Shown: positions 1 through 15,725, numbered from the stretch's first letter. The stretch is 64,000 nucleotides of DNA from Catenaria anguillulae PL171 (GCA_002102555.1 MCFL01000004.1:248001-312000); one strand, 5' to 3'. Translations and numbers: made by a program. Notes: generated by a model not told the origin, from the sequence alone.

Positions 1-1
1 T

Positions 2-1091
2 GCATCCGGATGGATACGGTGCGTAGCGGTGGACTCGCGGTCGATTGTGGCTGATGTTCAGCTGCTCTGGGGCGTGTCTGCAGCGGCCTTGGTTCCTGGC
101 GGCATGGTGGCTGCGGGTGCGGGCGGCGTGTGTTTCGTGTCCATGAAAATGGCCAGTGTGGCTTGTCACGTCGCCTTACCAGCGGGGCATGCAGATACAG
201 ATAAAGTGTTGCATGTGGTTGCCATGGATGTGTCGGGGACAGGCGCGAATCGGTTGGTTGTTGTTGTGAGTGCTTGCTGGGTGCACATCTTTGGTATGCG
301 TACCACTCTCTTTTCTCCCCCTTCACTTTTGCATCTTTACCTCACACCTGAGCCGTGCCACAGACCTCAACTCCACGTCCGACTCGCTCACTCACACGCA
401 CTCGCTCCCCACACCCTTCCCGCCCCTCGCCTGCTTCCCGCACCCATCGCCCGCCTCCTCGCTTGCACTCGTGTCGTCGCGCGGCCTCGTTGCCATTCTC
501 AACGCCAAATCCGCCGTGATTGATCCGCTCTTGCAATACACGCTGCCAAACTTTCCCGCGGGACTCGCAAGTGCGCGCGCATGCGCCGTGATGCCGCCCG
601 CACCTGCGACGTTGGGACGCACACCATTGGCGGCAGCTGTGGCTGTGGCCGAGGACCAGGGATTTGCGGGGCAAGGCGTGCATTTGGTCGTGGGCGATCA
701 TGTGTATTTGATTCCACAGGGAAGGATGGTTCAGGACTTGAAACCGGCCGGCCCGCCCATGGGTGCAGATGCGGTCACGGTGACGAGGTCGGTGCCTGGA
801 TCGCGCGCATTGTCAAGACAAGGATCAGTCACGAGTGCATCGGGCGCGTCTGCATTGGCGGCCGCGTCGGTTGCAGCGGCCGCAGTAACAGTGAGCGGTA
901 CGGGAGCGGCGTGGATGGGTAGCTCGGGGCCGGGTAGTGTGGTCACGTCGCCCGTGGAGGCGAGTCGGCAAATTGGCACGGGCGGGGGCGCGGGAGCGGA
1001 GCGGGTCACGTGTGTGGGTGTTGGGCGAAATGTCATTGTACAGGGTAGGGCGGGAGGTGGGGTGAGGGTGGTCAAGGTCATGGTTGTGTAG
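2..1091 (+). CDS. 3' end of an unidentified protein (5' truncated by window edge)
   Basis: The reading frame is open from the window edge to about position 269. It then jumps a short intron with a pyrimidine-rich 3' end (acceptor CAG at 361-363) and continues to a TAG stop ending at 1091. The first segment has alternating short hydrophobic strands rich in V, A and G, as in a beta-propeller or other beta-rich fold. The last 100 residues are low-complexity A/G/S/V ending in a valine-rich strand. I recognise no domain or catalytic motif. The donor is uncertain: GTGAGT at 266 is the better consensus, but only a donor at 270 keeps the frame. The start lies outside the window. It could be the C-terminus of a propeller-type scaffold, but I assign no function. 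Confidence 0.5.
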
Positions 1092-1848
1092 AACACACAC
1101 AGGAATGACAACAAGTAATGAAGAGAGTATAGTTTTTTTGTTTGACGCTCTACAGGATGTTGCCTTGAGATTGCACTAGATTGGTATGGCAAGTGACTTG
1201 CGGTGTGGGACTCTGGCTCATATCTGTTCAAGCATGGTCGGTCGTAGAGTATTAAGATTGGGGCTCCGTGATTTCGATACGAAACCCCAGAGAAAGTCTG
1301 GAATAGCGGTCAATCGTTTCCAATGAGCACTCTTGTTTACGTGATTCAATATCCCAGCAATAGTGTCATTCGAAACTGCCGCACGTTTGGTCAGGGTGGT
1401 ATGTCTCAACCGTTCAGCGCCGCGACCAACAACTCAGTCCAATGCCTGCATCGGCGGTGCCGGACAAACGGATCATGATGACTCGCATCTGGAGCGAGGA
1501 CTTCACGCACCTTGACCTTCACATAGGTACGCATCCCTCTGGGTCTTGTTGATGTCCGGTTGGCGGCCAGTGGACTTTGGAAAAAAGGCGAGGCATTGTT
1601 TGGGCGTTTTTGACGTGAAACAAATCGAGCTGACCGCTCAATCGTCAATTTTCACACCGTGAGGAGTCCTACAACGGATCCATGACGGCATGGCAACGCA
1701 AACAAAGGGCGGCGAGGCCGAGGGGTCAGGCGATAAAGGACGCCGTGTGCCCCGCCTCCGTGACCGCCCCGTGTTGACGTGTTCAAGTGCAATCGCTCGT
1801 CTCGGGCTCACCTACAGCAGTCAACATGTATTCTTTCACCATGATCGC
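1092..1848. other. Intergenic region upstream of the first lectin gene
   Basis: No supported gene is seen; the open frames here are short and lack coding character. A TATA-like GATAAAGG lies at 1732-1739, about 110 bases before the lectin ATG at 1849. Confidence 0.5.
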
Positions 1849-2619
1849 ATGTCTCACATGCTTGTCCTGGCTACTCTGATCGCCGCTAACGCCATCTCAA
1901 CGCCGGGTCCGCTCGTGGGCAACTCGACTCTATCATCTATGCCAATTAATGTCACAATCGCTTCGAGTCGCCCCACTGCCGCTGACCCAGCTCACCGTCG
2001 CACCAATTCCACGGAAGCCTCCAGGCGGGCCACGCAGGTACGTTGTAGAGTTGCTGTTTGCTTCAGTTTTCGAATTGCACCCGTCTCTGACACATTTCCT
2101 ATCTATCCGCGCCCTTTTAACACGTGTGGTAAAATACCCAGAATGCATTTGAAGGTCAAATTGTCCGCTGGTGGGAATGGTATGTTCATATCTGAGGGTT
2201 ATGCCGGCTGTGTGATGCCGTCGGACGTTTCGCTCATTTACATGTCTTGACCGCCGCGGATTCCCTCTTTGCTCGCCTTCACCTTATTCAGCAACATGTC
2301 CAATGCTCAGCTGTGGCACGTCGACTTTCAAGAGCGTTGGGTCTTTTCTGGCAAGATTCACCCCAGGGGCCGTCGTGACCTGTGTCTTGATCCAGCCGGA
2401 GGTGCGATGTCTCCCACAACTGCCTCAATAAATATCTTGACGCGGACAGCTTTGACTGACTTGATGTGCATGCAACTGCCTGCCTATCTCACCCGTTTGC
2501 CCGCAGGTACTTCGGGCGATCGTGACGGACAGCCGATGCGCTTGTGGCGCTGCTTGCCGGGTGGCGATAATGTGCATGTGTTCCACATTGGCGACTGGAA
2601 CTCGCGGGAATGCTGGTAA
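1849..2619 (+). CDS. Secreted ricin-B-type lectin, shortened (lacks first trefoil repeat)
   Basis: Four exons fit without a frame break: 1849-2037, 2142-2179, 2292-2401 and 2507-2619, giving 149 residues. The N-terminus is a signal peptide (MSHM followed by LVLATLIAANA), then an S/T-rich linker. The remaining exons carry ricin-B (beta-trefoil) hallmarks: a W-W-E-C strand, an A-Q-L-W of QxW type, C-L-D-P-A-G-G, and a final M-R-L-W-R-C. The start was chosen because it gives the signal peptide and because exon phases match the full-length paralogue at 3672-4776. Compared with that paralogue it lacks two exons, the first C-L-D-V repeat and the strand before the second, so at most two of three sugar-binding repeats remain. 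It is probably exported. Ligand unknown; the domain call rests on the repeated motifs. Confidence 0.75.
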
Positions 2620-3671
2620 ACAATAGTAGAATGTCGAGTTAACATGGCATCGGGCTGGGAATCCCGGGATAATAGAACAGTTTTTGATAATATCTCGTTG
2701 ATGCGACAATGTGTCCTGATTGATTCGCAACTCAAGCGGACTCGGAATCGCAGGTTCTGGATCGGAAACAGGGACTCGCCCGAGTGGCAGTCGTAGCGAA
2801 CGCGAGGTTGGCTCATGGGCAAACGGCGCTCGAGGGGGGGGGGGTAAGTCGAGCGAAAGGTATGACTAGGTCGGTATGTGTGATAAACAGTGGCGTCGAG
2901 CGACGGATTCACCAAACGAAAGACTACTTTCATTTCATCACTTCAGGTTGTGTAACACGCGGCCACGCCAAGGAGAGTTGGCACTCGACCACAAGCCTTG
3001 AGCTGCTGTGACTTGTAGAGGTCGCTGCCCCCCCCCCCCCAGTCCAAGGTACAAGTCATTTGAATCACAACCTGGCTTCCTCATTTGCCAGCTTGGTGTC
3101 AACACATGTTCCTCACATCATCGAGTCAGCAGATAGCGGTAAGAGCACCGACATCCGTGAAGCCTACAGTTACGATCAATGCGCGGTGGCGCATACGCAT
3201 GTGCTCTTGAGCTTTTCATACCGTTCAGCACGTCCCTTTAGTGAGCAGGTCCATGCACAGAGGATAAGGTCTACCTGCATAAGAACGCTAGATTCGCTAG
3301 ATTGCCTCAGAGCACCAGGCTCCCCCTGTGTCATCGTAACGCCACCGCGACTTGTGCTTGGGTTGCATCAGGTGAAACAATATCAACGCATCTGACGCAA
3401 CTCTCGTGCTCCGTTGTCTCAAGAAAAACGGCACTTCATCAGCAACTCACTCAAAAGATGCACCTTTCGCGTCGTTTCAAGTCAGGTCAATTGTGACTCT
3501 CGACACCGAATCCCACTCATGCTCACAAGTCCCTGACGGCGATGAAAAGGTCCTCGGTCTTGTATAAAGTGACGGCAGTTCCCCGCCCAACTCACTCCTC
3601 TTGCGTCACCAGCGTCCTCGCCAAGCAAAGGTCTCTCCATCTCTCGCCCATTCCACCCGTCCAGTTTGGCC
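2620..3671. other. Intergenic region with long G and C homopolymers
   Basis: No gene is seen in this 1 kb. It holds a run of 11 G at 2834-2844 and a run of 13 C at 3028-3040, about 185 bases apart, which could pair as an imperfect inverted repeat. The TATA box of the next lectin gene is at 3563. Confidence 0.5.
3563..3568 (+). promoter_or_regulatory. TATA box of lectin gene
   Basis: TATAAA lies 104 bases upstream of the ATG at 3672. A similar element sits about 80-112 bases before several other secreted-protein genes in the window. Confidence 0.5.
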
Positions 3672-4776
3672 ATGCACTTGAATCAAACTCTCCTCTTGCT
3701 GCTCCTGGCCATTGCTGGGTATGCAACCGCAGCGCCATTGAACAATGGCACAACCACTACGGCCGGCCCACTCATGCAAAACTCGACCAAGCCCGCGGCC
3801 ATCCCAACCGTGCCCCGGGGCGCCAACGCGACACGTCTTTTCGCAACCCATCGAGGCAGAAACACTACCGAAGGCGAATACTGGTACCTCCGCAGGGCTG
3901 GGTATGTATTTCTCACCCCAACTAGTCGCCGGCGCTCCGTTTCGCATTAACCATTGCCACAATTGCTCTGGGTCTAGTGAGGGATGCTTGCATAACGAAG
4001 GCGTGAACCGGTGCCTTGACGTTGAGCAAAGTCGCAAAACGGTCAAGTATTCCGACGCCCAAATGTGGTCCTGCAACCTCAATCCGGATGCCCAGGTTCG
4101 TCCTTGCATGCTGGCTGTTGTCATGTTCTCTGCCACTAGTTTCACGTGTACTTACCGCAGAATCGCCATGTCATGCTTCTTACATCCATGCAGAAATTCT
4201 CGTTCTATGGCTCGGTAGACTGGTCCTCCGTGTATATTGTGGCCAATGGAGCAGGACCAGCACCAGAGTACGCCGATTACTGTCTCGACGTTACTGAGGG
4301 TGTACGTTTTTTTTATATTTTCTTCAGTTGGTACGAGAATTTTCGAGGATGCGGTCTAATGCTTGGCGAACAGAAAATGGTCAATGGACAAGCCGTGCGC
4401 TGGTGGGAATGGTATTTGAGCTGTCCTTTTGCGATTTCAAAGTCCATCGGAATTGTCCACTCACTCTCGATTCTGTCACACACAACAGTAACCGCTCGGA
4501 TGCTCAGCGTTGGACGTGGAATCGGGAGCATGGATTCATTTCGCCCGTGCTTCGCCCGGACCTTTGCCTCGATCCCATGGGCGGTACGTAAGAGAGCCTT
4601 GCCGTTCCTTTATGGCTAATGCTAACTTGAGCATGCTTGCGACGGGTGTCTTGGCAGGCATCGCCGAAGGCCACGACGGACAAGGCATGCAACTGTGGTC
4701 TTGTGTCCGTGGTGAACGAGGCCACATGTGGAAGGTGGATGCATTTCGTAAAGGCTCGTTGTGCGGTCCCAATTGA
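3672..4776 (+). CDS. Secreted ricin-B-type beta-trefoil lectin (full length)
   Basis: Six exons splice cleanly: 3672-3901, 3978-4095, 4194-4301, 4374-4411, 4489-4583 and 4658-4776, giving 235 residues. A signal peptide with a poly-leucine core (MHLNQT then LLLLLLAIAGYATA) is followed by an N/T-rich linker with several N-x-T/S sites. Three trefoil repeats follow: C-L-D-V-E-Q with A-Q-M-W-S-C, C-L-D-V-T-E-G with A-Q-R-W-T-W, and C-L-D-P-M-G-G with M-Q-L-W-S-C. Introns fall at or near the repeat borders. This is the reference copy for the other lectin genes here. Family members bind galactose or other glycans; this one is probably secreted or cell-wall associated. Nothing like a ricin A-chain or other catalytic domain is attached. 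Confidence 0.82.
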
Positions 4777-5130
4777 GTTTTGTTGGTCGGAACGGTTCTT
4801 CGCAGTGTATTGTTCATGGGTGATGTGCTTTGAGTTGTACTGGTGCATGAAACCGATGTTGTTCACCTTTGTGTTGTCATGCGAGCAACTGCGCGGCACT
4901 TGCTTCGTCAGTCACAGAGCCAGACTGAGGAACATTAGTTGTGTCCGTATTTGAGAAGGTCGATAAAAAAGTAACTCAACAGCTGCATCCATCCTTGCCT
5001 TTTCGTGGGCGCCAAATTACATTAACCTTGACGGGTTCATGTTTGAATAGGTGAAATGTCGACGATATCAGGGTAGACTCCAAGCAAATGTGTTTTGGGT
5101 TAGAGCGATTATGTAGAACCCATCAGTGCT
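4777..5130. other. Intergenic region between lectin and 7TM gene (3' to 3')
   Basis: This is the convergent 3' flank of the lectin gene (+) and the first 7TM gene (-). No further feature is seen. Confidence 0.4.
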
Positions 5131-6547
5131 TCATGACTCGCAAGTGGCATGTTGCGAGCTCGTCCCGCTGCCGCCCCTTGCCAATCCCACTCGATCCGTC
5201 TCGCGGCTTCCCATTGTGCGAATGGCTCCTCCGACGGCCGACACGGCCGACTTGGCACCCCGCACTGACCCGAAATTGCCGCCACGAGCTTGTGAGTTGG
5301 AACGCTTGGGAAGCGCCTGCTGGCGGCGTTTGCGCAAAAGCCATTCGAAGCTGCTTTCCGTTAGGAGGCAAAGCGACACACAAAGGGAGGATCCGGCACT
5401 GGCGCGGAAGGGCAAGGTGGCTGTTCGCAGGTTGATGAAGGTGATGAATGCGATCCACCAGAAGAGCATGAGGAATCTGTGAAGAGACAAGCAAGCACAC
5501 ACGCTTGAGCGTGACAACGAGACTCGGCTAGCTGAGACGTCTCGATTCATTTTGGGTAACGAACGTTAAGATCTTGAATGTGGTTGACAACGCATACTTG
5601 ATGGTCGACGGACCGCCACCAGTCGATGAAGGTGCGGCTTGTGTATTGGTTGAAGTACGGGTCCCAGTTTCAGCAGCAGGCTTGCCGGACTGCTTGGTGC
5701 TGGCGATTTGCATTGTGGGCACGGACGCTCCGTCGGTGGAGGTCGTAGAGCTTGAATCATCGCCGACGGAGGGATGGTTTGTTGACGTTTCCTTTGCTGT
5801 GCTTGCTTGAGAACTTGGCGCCGATTCTTGACCAAATGCAATCTTGAGGCTCCAGAGTGAGCCGCCAATGGAGATTACCCTATGGCTCAAGCTGGTGTCA
5901 GTCCACATCCATCCGATCACACATTACACAAATGAATCAACATGGCATCACGGAGCGTACGGGATGATTGCAACTGCAGCAGTCGACCACTGAGGAATGT
6001 AATACGCATCGTACCACTGCTTGTCTGTGACCTCCGGGAGTCTCGACATGGCCAATGCGCCCGTGACGAGGAGCGTCTGCTGCAGAACGGAGACGGCAGT
6101 GCATACGACATATGCGACGCGCAGGAACCATGTCCTCCATTGAGGTGACACGACGACGATAGCAGCCACGCGCAAGGCGAGTCCCACAGTGAAGATCGGG
6201 CCCGCGGGAATGAAGGACATGGCGCGCACAAGATGAAAGGCAAGCCAGTTGGTTGTGCCCGTGGCCAAGACGGACGAGAGCATGTAGATCGAGTTGAAAG
6301 CATCGACCATCATAAGCAAACCGGACGTGACAATGAGGGTCATGCGAAGCGGCATGGAGCGGCGAGTGGCCGCACCTGCGTTTGCGGTGACGACCGATCC
6401 AAACAGTACCTGCGCCCATGCGGCCGGGAGCATCTTGGGCAACAGCAAGAGGACGGACATGAGGCCGGCGAGGCCAGAAAGTGCGTATACGACGATAGAA
6501 TTTCGAGCAACGTCATCGCTCAGGACGCCGTTGGGTGACATAGTCAT
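5131..6547 (-). CDS. Predicted seven-transmembrane protein, copy 1
   Basis: Three exons (6547-5961, 5879-5565, 5476-5131) give 415 residues with consistent phases. Seven hydrophobic segments lie at about residues 17-40, 66-92, 103-132, 140-162, 187-210, 295-322 and 331-352. The loop between segments 5 and 6 is long (about 85 residues) and S/T/P-rich, and the tail is basic and polar. The topology is that of a G-protein-coupled or similar receptor, but I see no DRY or NPxxY motif, so the family is unidentified. The second intron splits the sixth membrane segment. The copy at 6975-8566 has the same exon structure, so this is a tandem duplication. A longer upstream in-frame start exists (6631). 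I chose 6547 because the alignment with the paralogue begins there. Confidence 0.75.
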
Positions 6548-6974
6548 GATTTCAATGGTTTTTCCTTGTGGACAATTTGCGTCGAGCTCTGGCTTGTGTG
6601 TCGTGGTGAGGATAAATAGGCTCTGGTGCAAGCTCTGGCCAACGCGATTGGAATGCAGCTACGGAGGACGTGCTTGAGCGATCCACGCACAATCCCGGAA
6701 TAAAGATTGTCGATCGTATGTATGTATTCAGTTGGATGCTAGGAATTGCGTGGTGTTGAGGTAATGTAAGATTGGCTCATCAATGGGGCACACTTGTTGA
6801 GGTTTAATGCAATAGTTTCTCTGCATGTGCACAAGGCGTCCGTGTCAACATGGAACCTAATTGTTTGCCCGAACGCTGTGGGCAATTGCAAATTGTGTGT
6901 CTGATACAAGGCACAGCAGTTCAGGTGGCAGGCGAACATATTGAAAGAGTCTCAAATCCATGTTACGGCTCAAA
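6548..6974. other. Intergenic region between the two 7TM genes
   Basis: This holds the promoter of the copy at 5131-6547, with an A/T-rich TATA-like element near 6612 on the minus strand. No gene is seen. Confidence 0.4.
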
Positions 6975-8566
6975 CTAAAACGATGGTCGATGAAATGCGT
7001 CTTGCTCCTTCTCCGATGAGCTTGAACTACTCTTCCTCCCTGTCCCTTGAACCGCACCTAATAGCGTCGCCGGGAGAGCGAGCAGTTCGCGGCTTCCGCC
7101 AACTCGGACCGACTCTGCTCCTTGGCCTAGTGGGCCGGGGAATCGTGTGCTGCCTCCGGCACCACCAAGCCCAGATGCATTCGCGCCCAGGTGATCTCTT
7201 GATGCGCCATTCCCAGTGCGACTGTGCTGGTGCAAGTGCCTCTTTCGCCGCATCTTGAGCAGCCACTCGAAGCTGCTTTCCGTGACAAGAGCGCATGATA
7301 CAATCAAGGACGACATGGAGCTGCTTCGGAAGGGTAGATGCGAGTTGCGAAGCGTAATCATGATGAGAAATAGGATCCACCAGACAAGCATGAGAAAACT
7401 GAAGTCGTGTGAGTACGAGCAACTTGGGGTCAGTGTCCTTCAATAGATTGTGTACATGGTATTCGACCGATCCACGAATCAATGAGCATACGTCAGGATC
7501 TTGAACGTCGTTGTCAAAGCATACTTGATCGTGACAGCCTGAGTCGTGCGATGTAGCCCAACCACAGTGGGTTGAGCGACTTGTGGACCGCTCGAACGTG
7601 AAAGATTTTCAATCGAGCGCGAGCCAGACAAGGTAAGGTTGTCGGTCGACTTTTTCGCCGCACTTGCACCGGCGAGCGTTGACGAAGGAACGACAACAGT
7701 AACGCCTCCATTTGAGCTAGATGTAGCCGCCTCCCCTGTTGATGACCCAGGGCCCGTTCCGGCTCCCACTGCTGAGCTTGTCCCTGCGCCTGCACTTGAC
7801 ACTGATGGTTTCACCTTGGAATGTCGGAATGCAATCTTGAGGCTCCAAAGCGAGCCTCCAATCGTGATAACCCTGAGATCTCACATCATGATCAGTCATT
7901 GCTGGAAGCAAGCAAATGAAAGCAATGAACGACATACGGAATGATGGCCACGATCGCCGTGCTCCATTGTGGCACAAAGAACGCATCATACCATTCCCGA
8001 TCCGAGATGTGCGGTTGTGCCGCCAGTTGAAGAGGCCCAACAATCATGAACACTTGCTGTTGGAGACTCACCCATGTGCAGACAACATAGACAGTTCGAA
8101 GAAACCACATTTGCCACGTTGGCGACATGACGACAATGACCGCGATCCGTTGAGCCAGTCCCACCGTAAAAATGGGACCGGCAGGCGTAAATGTCAATGC
8201 ACGAAAGATGTGGAATTCCATCCAATCGGCCTTGCCCGTTGACCAAACAGACGCGATCATGATACACGAGTTGATAGCGTCGGCAATCATGAGCAGAGCT
8301 GAGAAAATGATGAGGTACATTCGAAGCGTAGATATGGACCTACGTGGCGGTGCGGCCGACATGGTGCCAGTCGATGCTGCTCGATTTAGGCCATAGTGAG
8401 AACCTTGTTTCCGTTCGTTGATCGACTTGGATCGGAAAGCAATGCTTGGGAACAGCTTTGGGACCAGAAGTAGAATGGCCGTCAATGCAGTAAGCCCTGA
8501 CAGGGTGTAAATCGCGATCGAGTTGCGAGCAACATGGTCTTCAATGATGGTCATGGCCATGGTCAT
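6975..8566 (-). CDS. Predicted seven-transmembrane protein, copy 2
   Basis: Three exons (8566-7938, 7872-7492, 7398-6975) give 477 residues. Layout, intron positions and phases match the neighbour at 5131-6547. Both share V-A-R-N-S before segment 1, the G-P-I-F-T-V-G-L stretch of segment 3, G-G-S-L-W-S-L-K-I-A in segment 5, F-K-I-L-T at the segment 6 splice site and T-E-S-S-F-E-W-L-L at the end of segment 7. Loop 3 (about 105 residues) and the Ser-rich tail have diverged, so selection appears to act on the membrane core. Likely a plasma-membrane sensor or receptor, by topology only. The start at 8566 is favoured by alignment; 8608 is an in-frame alternative. No frame breaks. Confidence 0.75.
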
Positions 8567-8863
8567 GGTAGGCACTGGGTTCCTTGCATTGCCCAGTGTG
8601 ATTTGCAATATCTCGTGTACTCATGGATGCCCTTCCCGCTCGTGCTTGGCGAGTGCGGACAGCGACGACCTCGGTGGGCACCGACAGAGTTCGCGTTTCT
8701 GTCACGGTGTGCAGTGACATCATCATAGGTATAAGAAACAAGTAACGGCCACGACCTTCACGTCACGGGCCGGCCACGACAGAATCACCCAAGCTCTCGA
8801 AGAAAGTATCCATGCATGGACGCATATGAATCGTAACGTTTCCGAGACACATCAGACTCAACC

Positions 8864-12347
<3,484 letters not shown>

Positions 12348-12526
12348 TTCCCATGACGACTGGCATTGCTTTGTTTGTATGTATACAGTACGAAATACAT
12401 CTGAGGCGCGTTGCTTCGTGGCATGGCATGCGCCTCCGTCGAAACTGAATGTCTTGACACATGGCAGTTTACAATCATTGATGAATACACTCTGCTCATT
12501 TGAGACACAAATATTGTTTGACTGGA

Positions 12527-15339
12527 TCATTGCTTGGACCGATGCTTGGCCAGCGCCTGCAGCAAAGGGTTGGAGCTTTGAGCCAAGGTCGCCGTTGGTG
12601 GAAGGGCAGGTGCGGGACTTGCTCCAGATGGGCGGCTGTTTTTCGATGCGGGGGTCGAGGTTGTGGCGGATGGCGGTGGTATCGGTGTCGAGGGCGGCAC
12701 AAATCCTGGCGGGGCTGCAGACTCTGATGCTTTACTTGAGGGGGTAAATGCGGCCATGAGCAGGTTGGATGCATCTGGACACGAGATTTTCGAATGAGAT
12801 CAATCAAGTCCAAGGATGGAAACACAAGAGGATATTGAAGAGAGAGAGAGAGGGAACGTACGAGAAGCCGACTTGATCCCGCTGCCTGACAACACTCCCA
12901 TCTCCCGACCACCACCACCGCCTCGACTTCCCAATCCACCACCTCGTCCCCTACCCCTACCCCTGCCACCCCGCCCGCCCCTCGCCGACGACCCAATCCC
13001 GCCCCTCCTCCTCGCCTTGGCAAACCGTCCATTCTTCATGGCCACGCGCATCAATTCGTCACTCGCCGCCTTGCCACTGGCCTCGACAAACGCCACCACA
13101 TCGGCCGCCCACTTGTCCTGCGAGCCCATAACAAGAATGTACGCCTTGCCCTTCTTTCCCGCCCTTCCGGTCCTGCCGACGCGGTGCGTGTGCGTGTCCA
13201 AGTCGCGCGGTGGGTCAAAGCACACAACTGTGCGGATCGAAGAAATGTCCAAACCGCGTGCAGCAACGTCGGTGGCGATGAGCACGTCCTCGTGCTTGCC
13301 TGAGCGGAACCGGGCAATCACGGATTCGCGTTCCGGTTGCAACAAGTCGCCATGAAGGGCAAGCGCAGGCAGGCCGTGAGCGTGCGAGAGCAGGGCGTGA
13401 AGAGTGTCAACGGTTGATTTGCGTGTGGCGAATACAAGCACGCTGCCCTCTACATGTAACAATGTCATGGTGATGTGTCAGTCCAGGTTGACGTCGGAAG
13501 TGAATAAATGCGGAAACGAACGATAGCGGACGTACCTGACCGGAACACATCAATGTTCTGCACCAACCAATCCACCTTATCCTCTTCATCCCCAACAACC
13601 ACCGGCACCTGGTCCACATCCTCACTCACCCTATCCCCAGCGCCTCCCACAACCACCTTGACGGCCTCACTCGTCACCTCTCTGGCTAACGCCTCGACCC
13701 TGCCCGCAACTGTCGCCGAAAACAACATTGTCTGGCGATCCGGCCGCACATTCCTGCACACGCTCCTGACCTGTGCCTCAAACCCTTTGCCCTCCTCCAA
13801 CATGCGATCGGCCTCGTCAATCACAAGGTAACTGACCCTGCCCAAACTCGTGGCCTTGTTCTTGCACATTTCAATCAACCTTCCAGGGGTCGCTACAAGC
13901 ACATCAACGCCTTTGCGTAATGTCTTCCACTGGCCGCCCTTTTCGCCACCGCCCACAAGGCAATAGATTCGGAGCGCATAGCTCTTTGGCGCCAGGCGAG
14001 TGGCCTCGGCCGTGATTTGCTGTGCGAGTTCGCGGGTCGGCGCGAGAATCAGGGCAATGGGACCTTCCCCGCGGGTCAGTTCGGGCTGGTCCATGATGTG
14101 CGGGAACATGGGCAGCAGGTAGGCCAAGGTTTTGCCAGACCCGGTGGCGGCTACGCCAATCACGTCGCGGCCAGAGAGGCCAAGTGGAAGGGCTTGCATT
14201 TGGATGGGCGTTGGGGTTGTCAAGTTGCGGGTGGCAAGGGTCGTGAGCAACGGTGGGTCGAGGGTCGTGGATAGGTGCGAGAAGGTGGGGAGCGGAGAAG
14301 GATGTGGTGCTGGGCCAGAGACGCGGATGCCTTTGAACGGAGATGGTCAAGTCAGTGGGTCAGTTGGGCACGAAATGAACAGATACGTGATCAAGCATAC
14401 CATGCTGCTTGCGCAAGCTGAGGATTTGCGAGGGGATCATGGCGGCGACTTCGTCGTGTGGGACGTAAAAGTCCTTTTCGATTTCAATGTACTCGACAGT
14501 TGAATGATCTTTTGGTGCCCGCCCGATTGGAATCGGTTTCAATTTCAAAATGAAAAGCGGTTAGCATGCGACACAGAATCAAGAAGAAACACCGGCGGGC
14601 GTCCGTACCAATCGGCTTGAGAGGTTCGATCTCACGTTTTTCGTTGGCCGAGTCTTCACGAAAGTTGAGATTTCCCTTCCTAAACGGACGCAATTCACAA
14701 GGGATGACCGGGAAGTGGAAGGGAATGAGGTGGTGTGTCGAGGGTGAGGCGAGCAAAACGTGGGGCGATGAGTCCAGCTCACGGAGGAGAAGCTGGGGGC
14801 GAGCAAAGAGCAGAAATGAACGGGGATACAAACTCGGCCAGCTGGCGCTCAATCATGTAAGCCGTGCGATACACTTCCTCGTCCGAATCTTGGTCTTCCC
14901 CGCCAACTTGTCCATCACCGTCAGGTCCTTGTTGCTCGCCATCCCCAGCGCGGTCCGCCAAATACTGGACAAACGACTCGAGGCCATCCGGCTCGTCGTA
15001 AGCAGAAATTGTCGGCCCGGTACTGCCCGCAGCGCCCGCAGCGGACGCTGACGCAGCAGCCGCTTGAACGCTGGCCAAACGGTCTTGCTTTGCCTGGTGG
15101 TCGACTTGGGCCATGAAGGCTTCAAGCGGGTCGTCGTCCTCGTCCTCCTCTGGGGCATCCTCAATGATACTCGCGGGCGGGTTGACTGCAGGCGCAGCAT
15201 CGGCATGGGGGAGGGTCGTCGCCAGTGCGCGCTTGACAGGTGGGGCAAACTTGCGAGCCAGAGCGTTGGTTGTTCCGTCGTCGTCCGAGGCATCCGAGTC
15301 GGCGAGCGGGTTCTTGCGTTTGAGGGGCGGCGGAGGCAT
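12527..15339 (-). CDS. DDX42: DEAD-box RNA helicase, DDX42 type
   Basis: Six exons (15339-14830, 14792-14609, 14508-14401, 14330-13536, 13449-12862, 12774-12527) give about 810 residues. The acidic N-terminus has D-P-L-E-A-F-M-A-Q-V, typical of DDX42/DDX46 proteins. A D-H-S plus F-Y-V block precedes the core. The Q-motif T-P-I-Q, Walker A A-T-G-S-G-K-T, P-T-R-E-L-A, D-E-A-D, S-A-T, A-T-D-V-A-A-R-G-L-D and H-R-V-G-R-T-G-R-A-G follow. An RGG/GRG tract near the end is RNA-binding. DDX42 acts in the nucleus with the U2 snRNP component SF3b. The first intron is very short (37 nt; a 52-nt alternative acceptor keeps the frame). No frame breaks. Prp5/DDX46 is the alternative, but the linker and post-core region fit DDX42 better. 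Confidence 0.85.
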
Positions 15340-15725
15340 TGTGCAGGTGATAGTGGAGCGGGTGCTTTGAGTGATTTACATGAGATTTCGCAGCAGCTTT
15401 CGCTTTCGAGAGGCATCGTTGGCTTCACCTTTCATGACCTCATTCACCTGAGCGGTTCGTGAGCGTGCCACTGTGTCAGCGTGACCATGATGGCCAGATG
15501 CCTTGGTATTCATGTACAACAAACCTGACAAACCTCAGATTTCCTCGATATTCGTGTATATGTACTGACAGGCTGCTGATGTTAAATGTAAAGAGTGAAG
15601 ACCGTACGAAGACCCGACCACTCGAACTCTCATTCGCCTTCTAAGTGCATATGTCTGATGCTCGGCACCACCAACCACAAACACATCAGACGCGACCATC
15701 TGCTCTCATCTGCTCCTTGTCTCGA
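15340..15725. other. Intergenic region between helicase 5' end and lectin 3' end
   Basis: No gene is seen. It is the upstream region of the helicase (transcribed leftwards) and the 3' flank of the next lectin gene. Confidence 0.4.
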
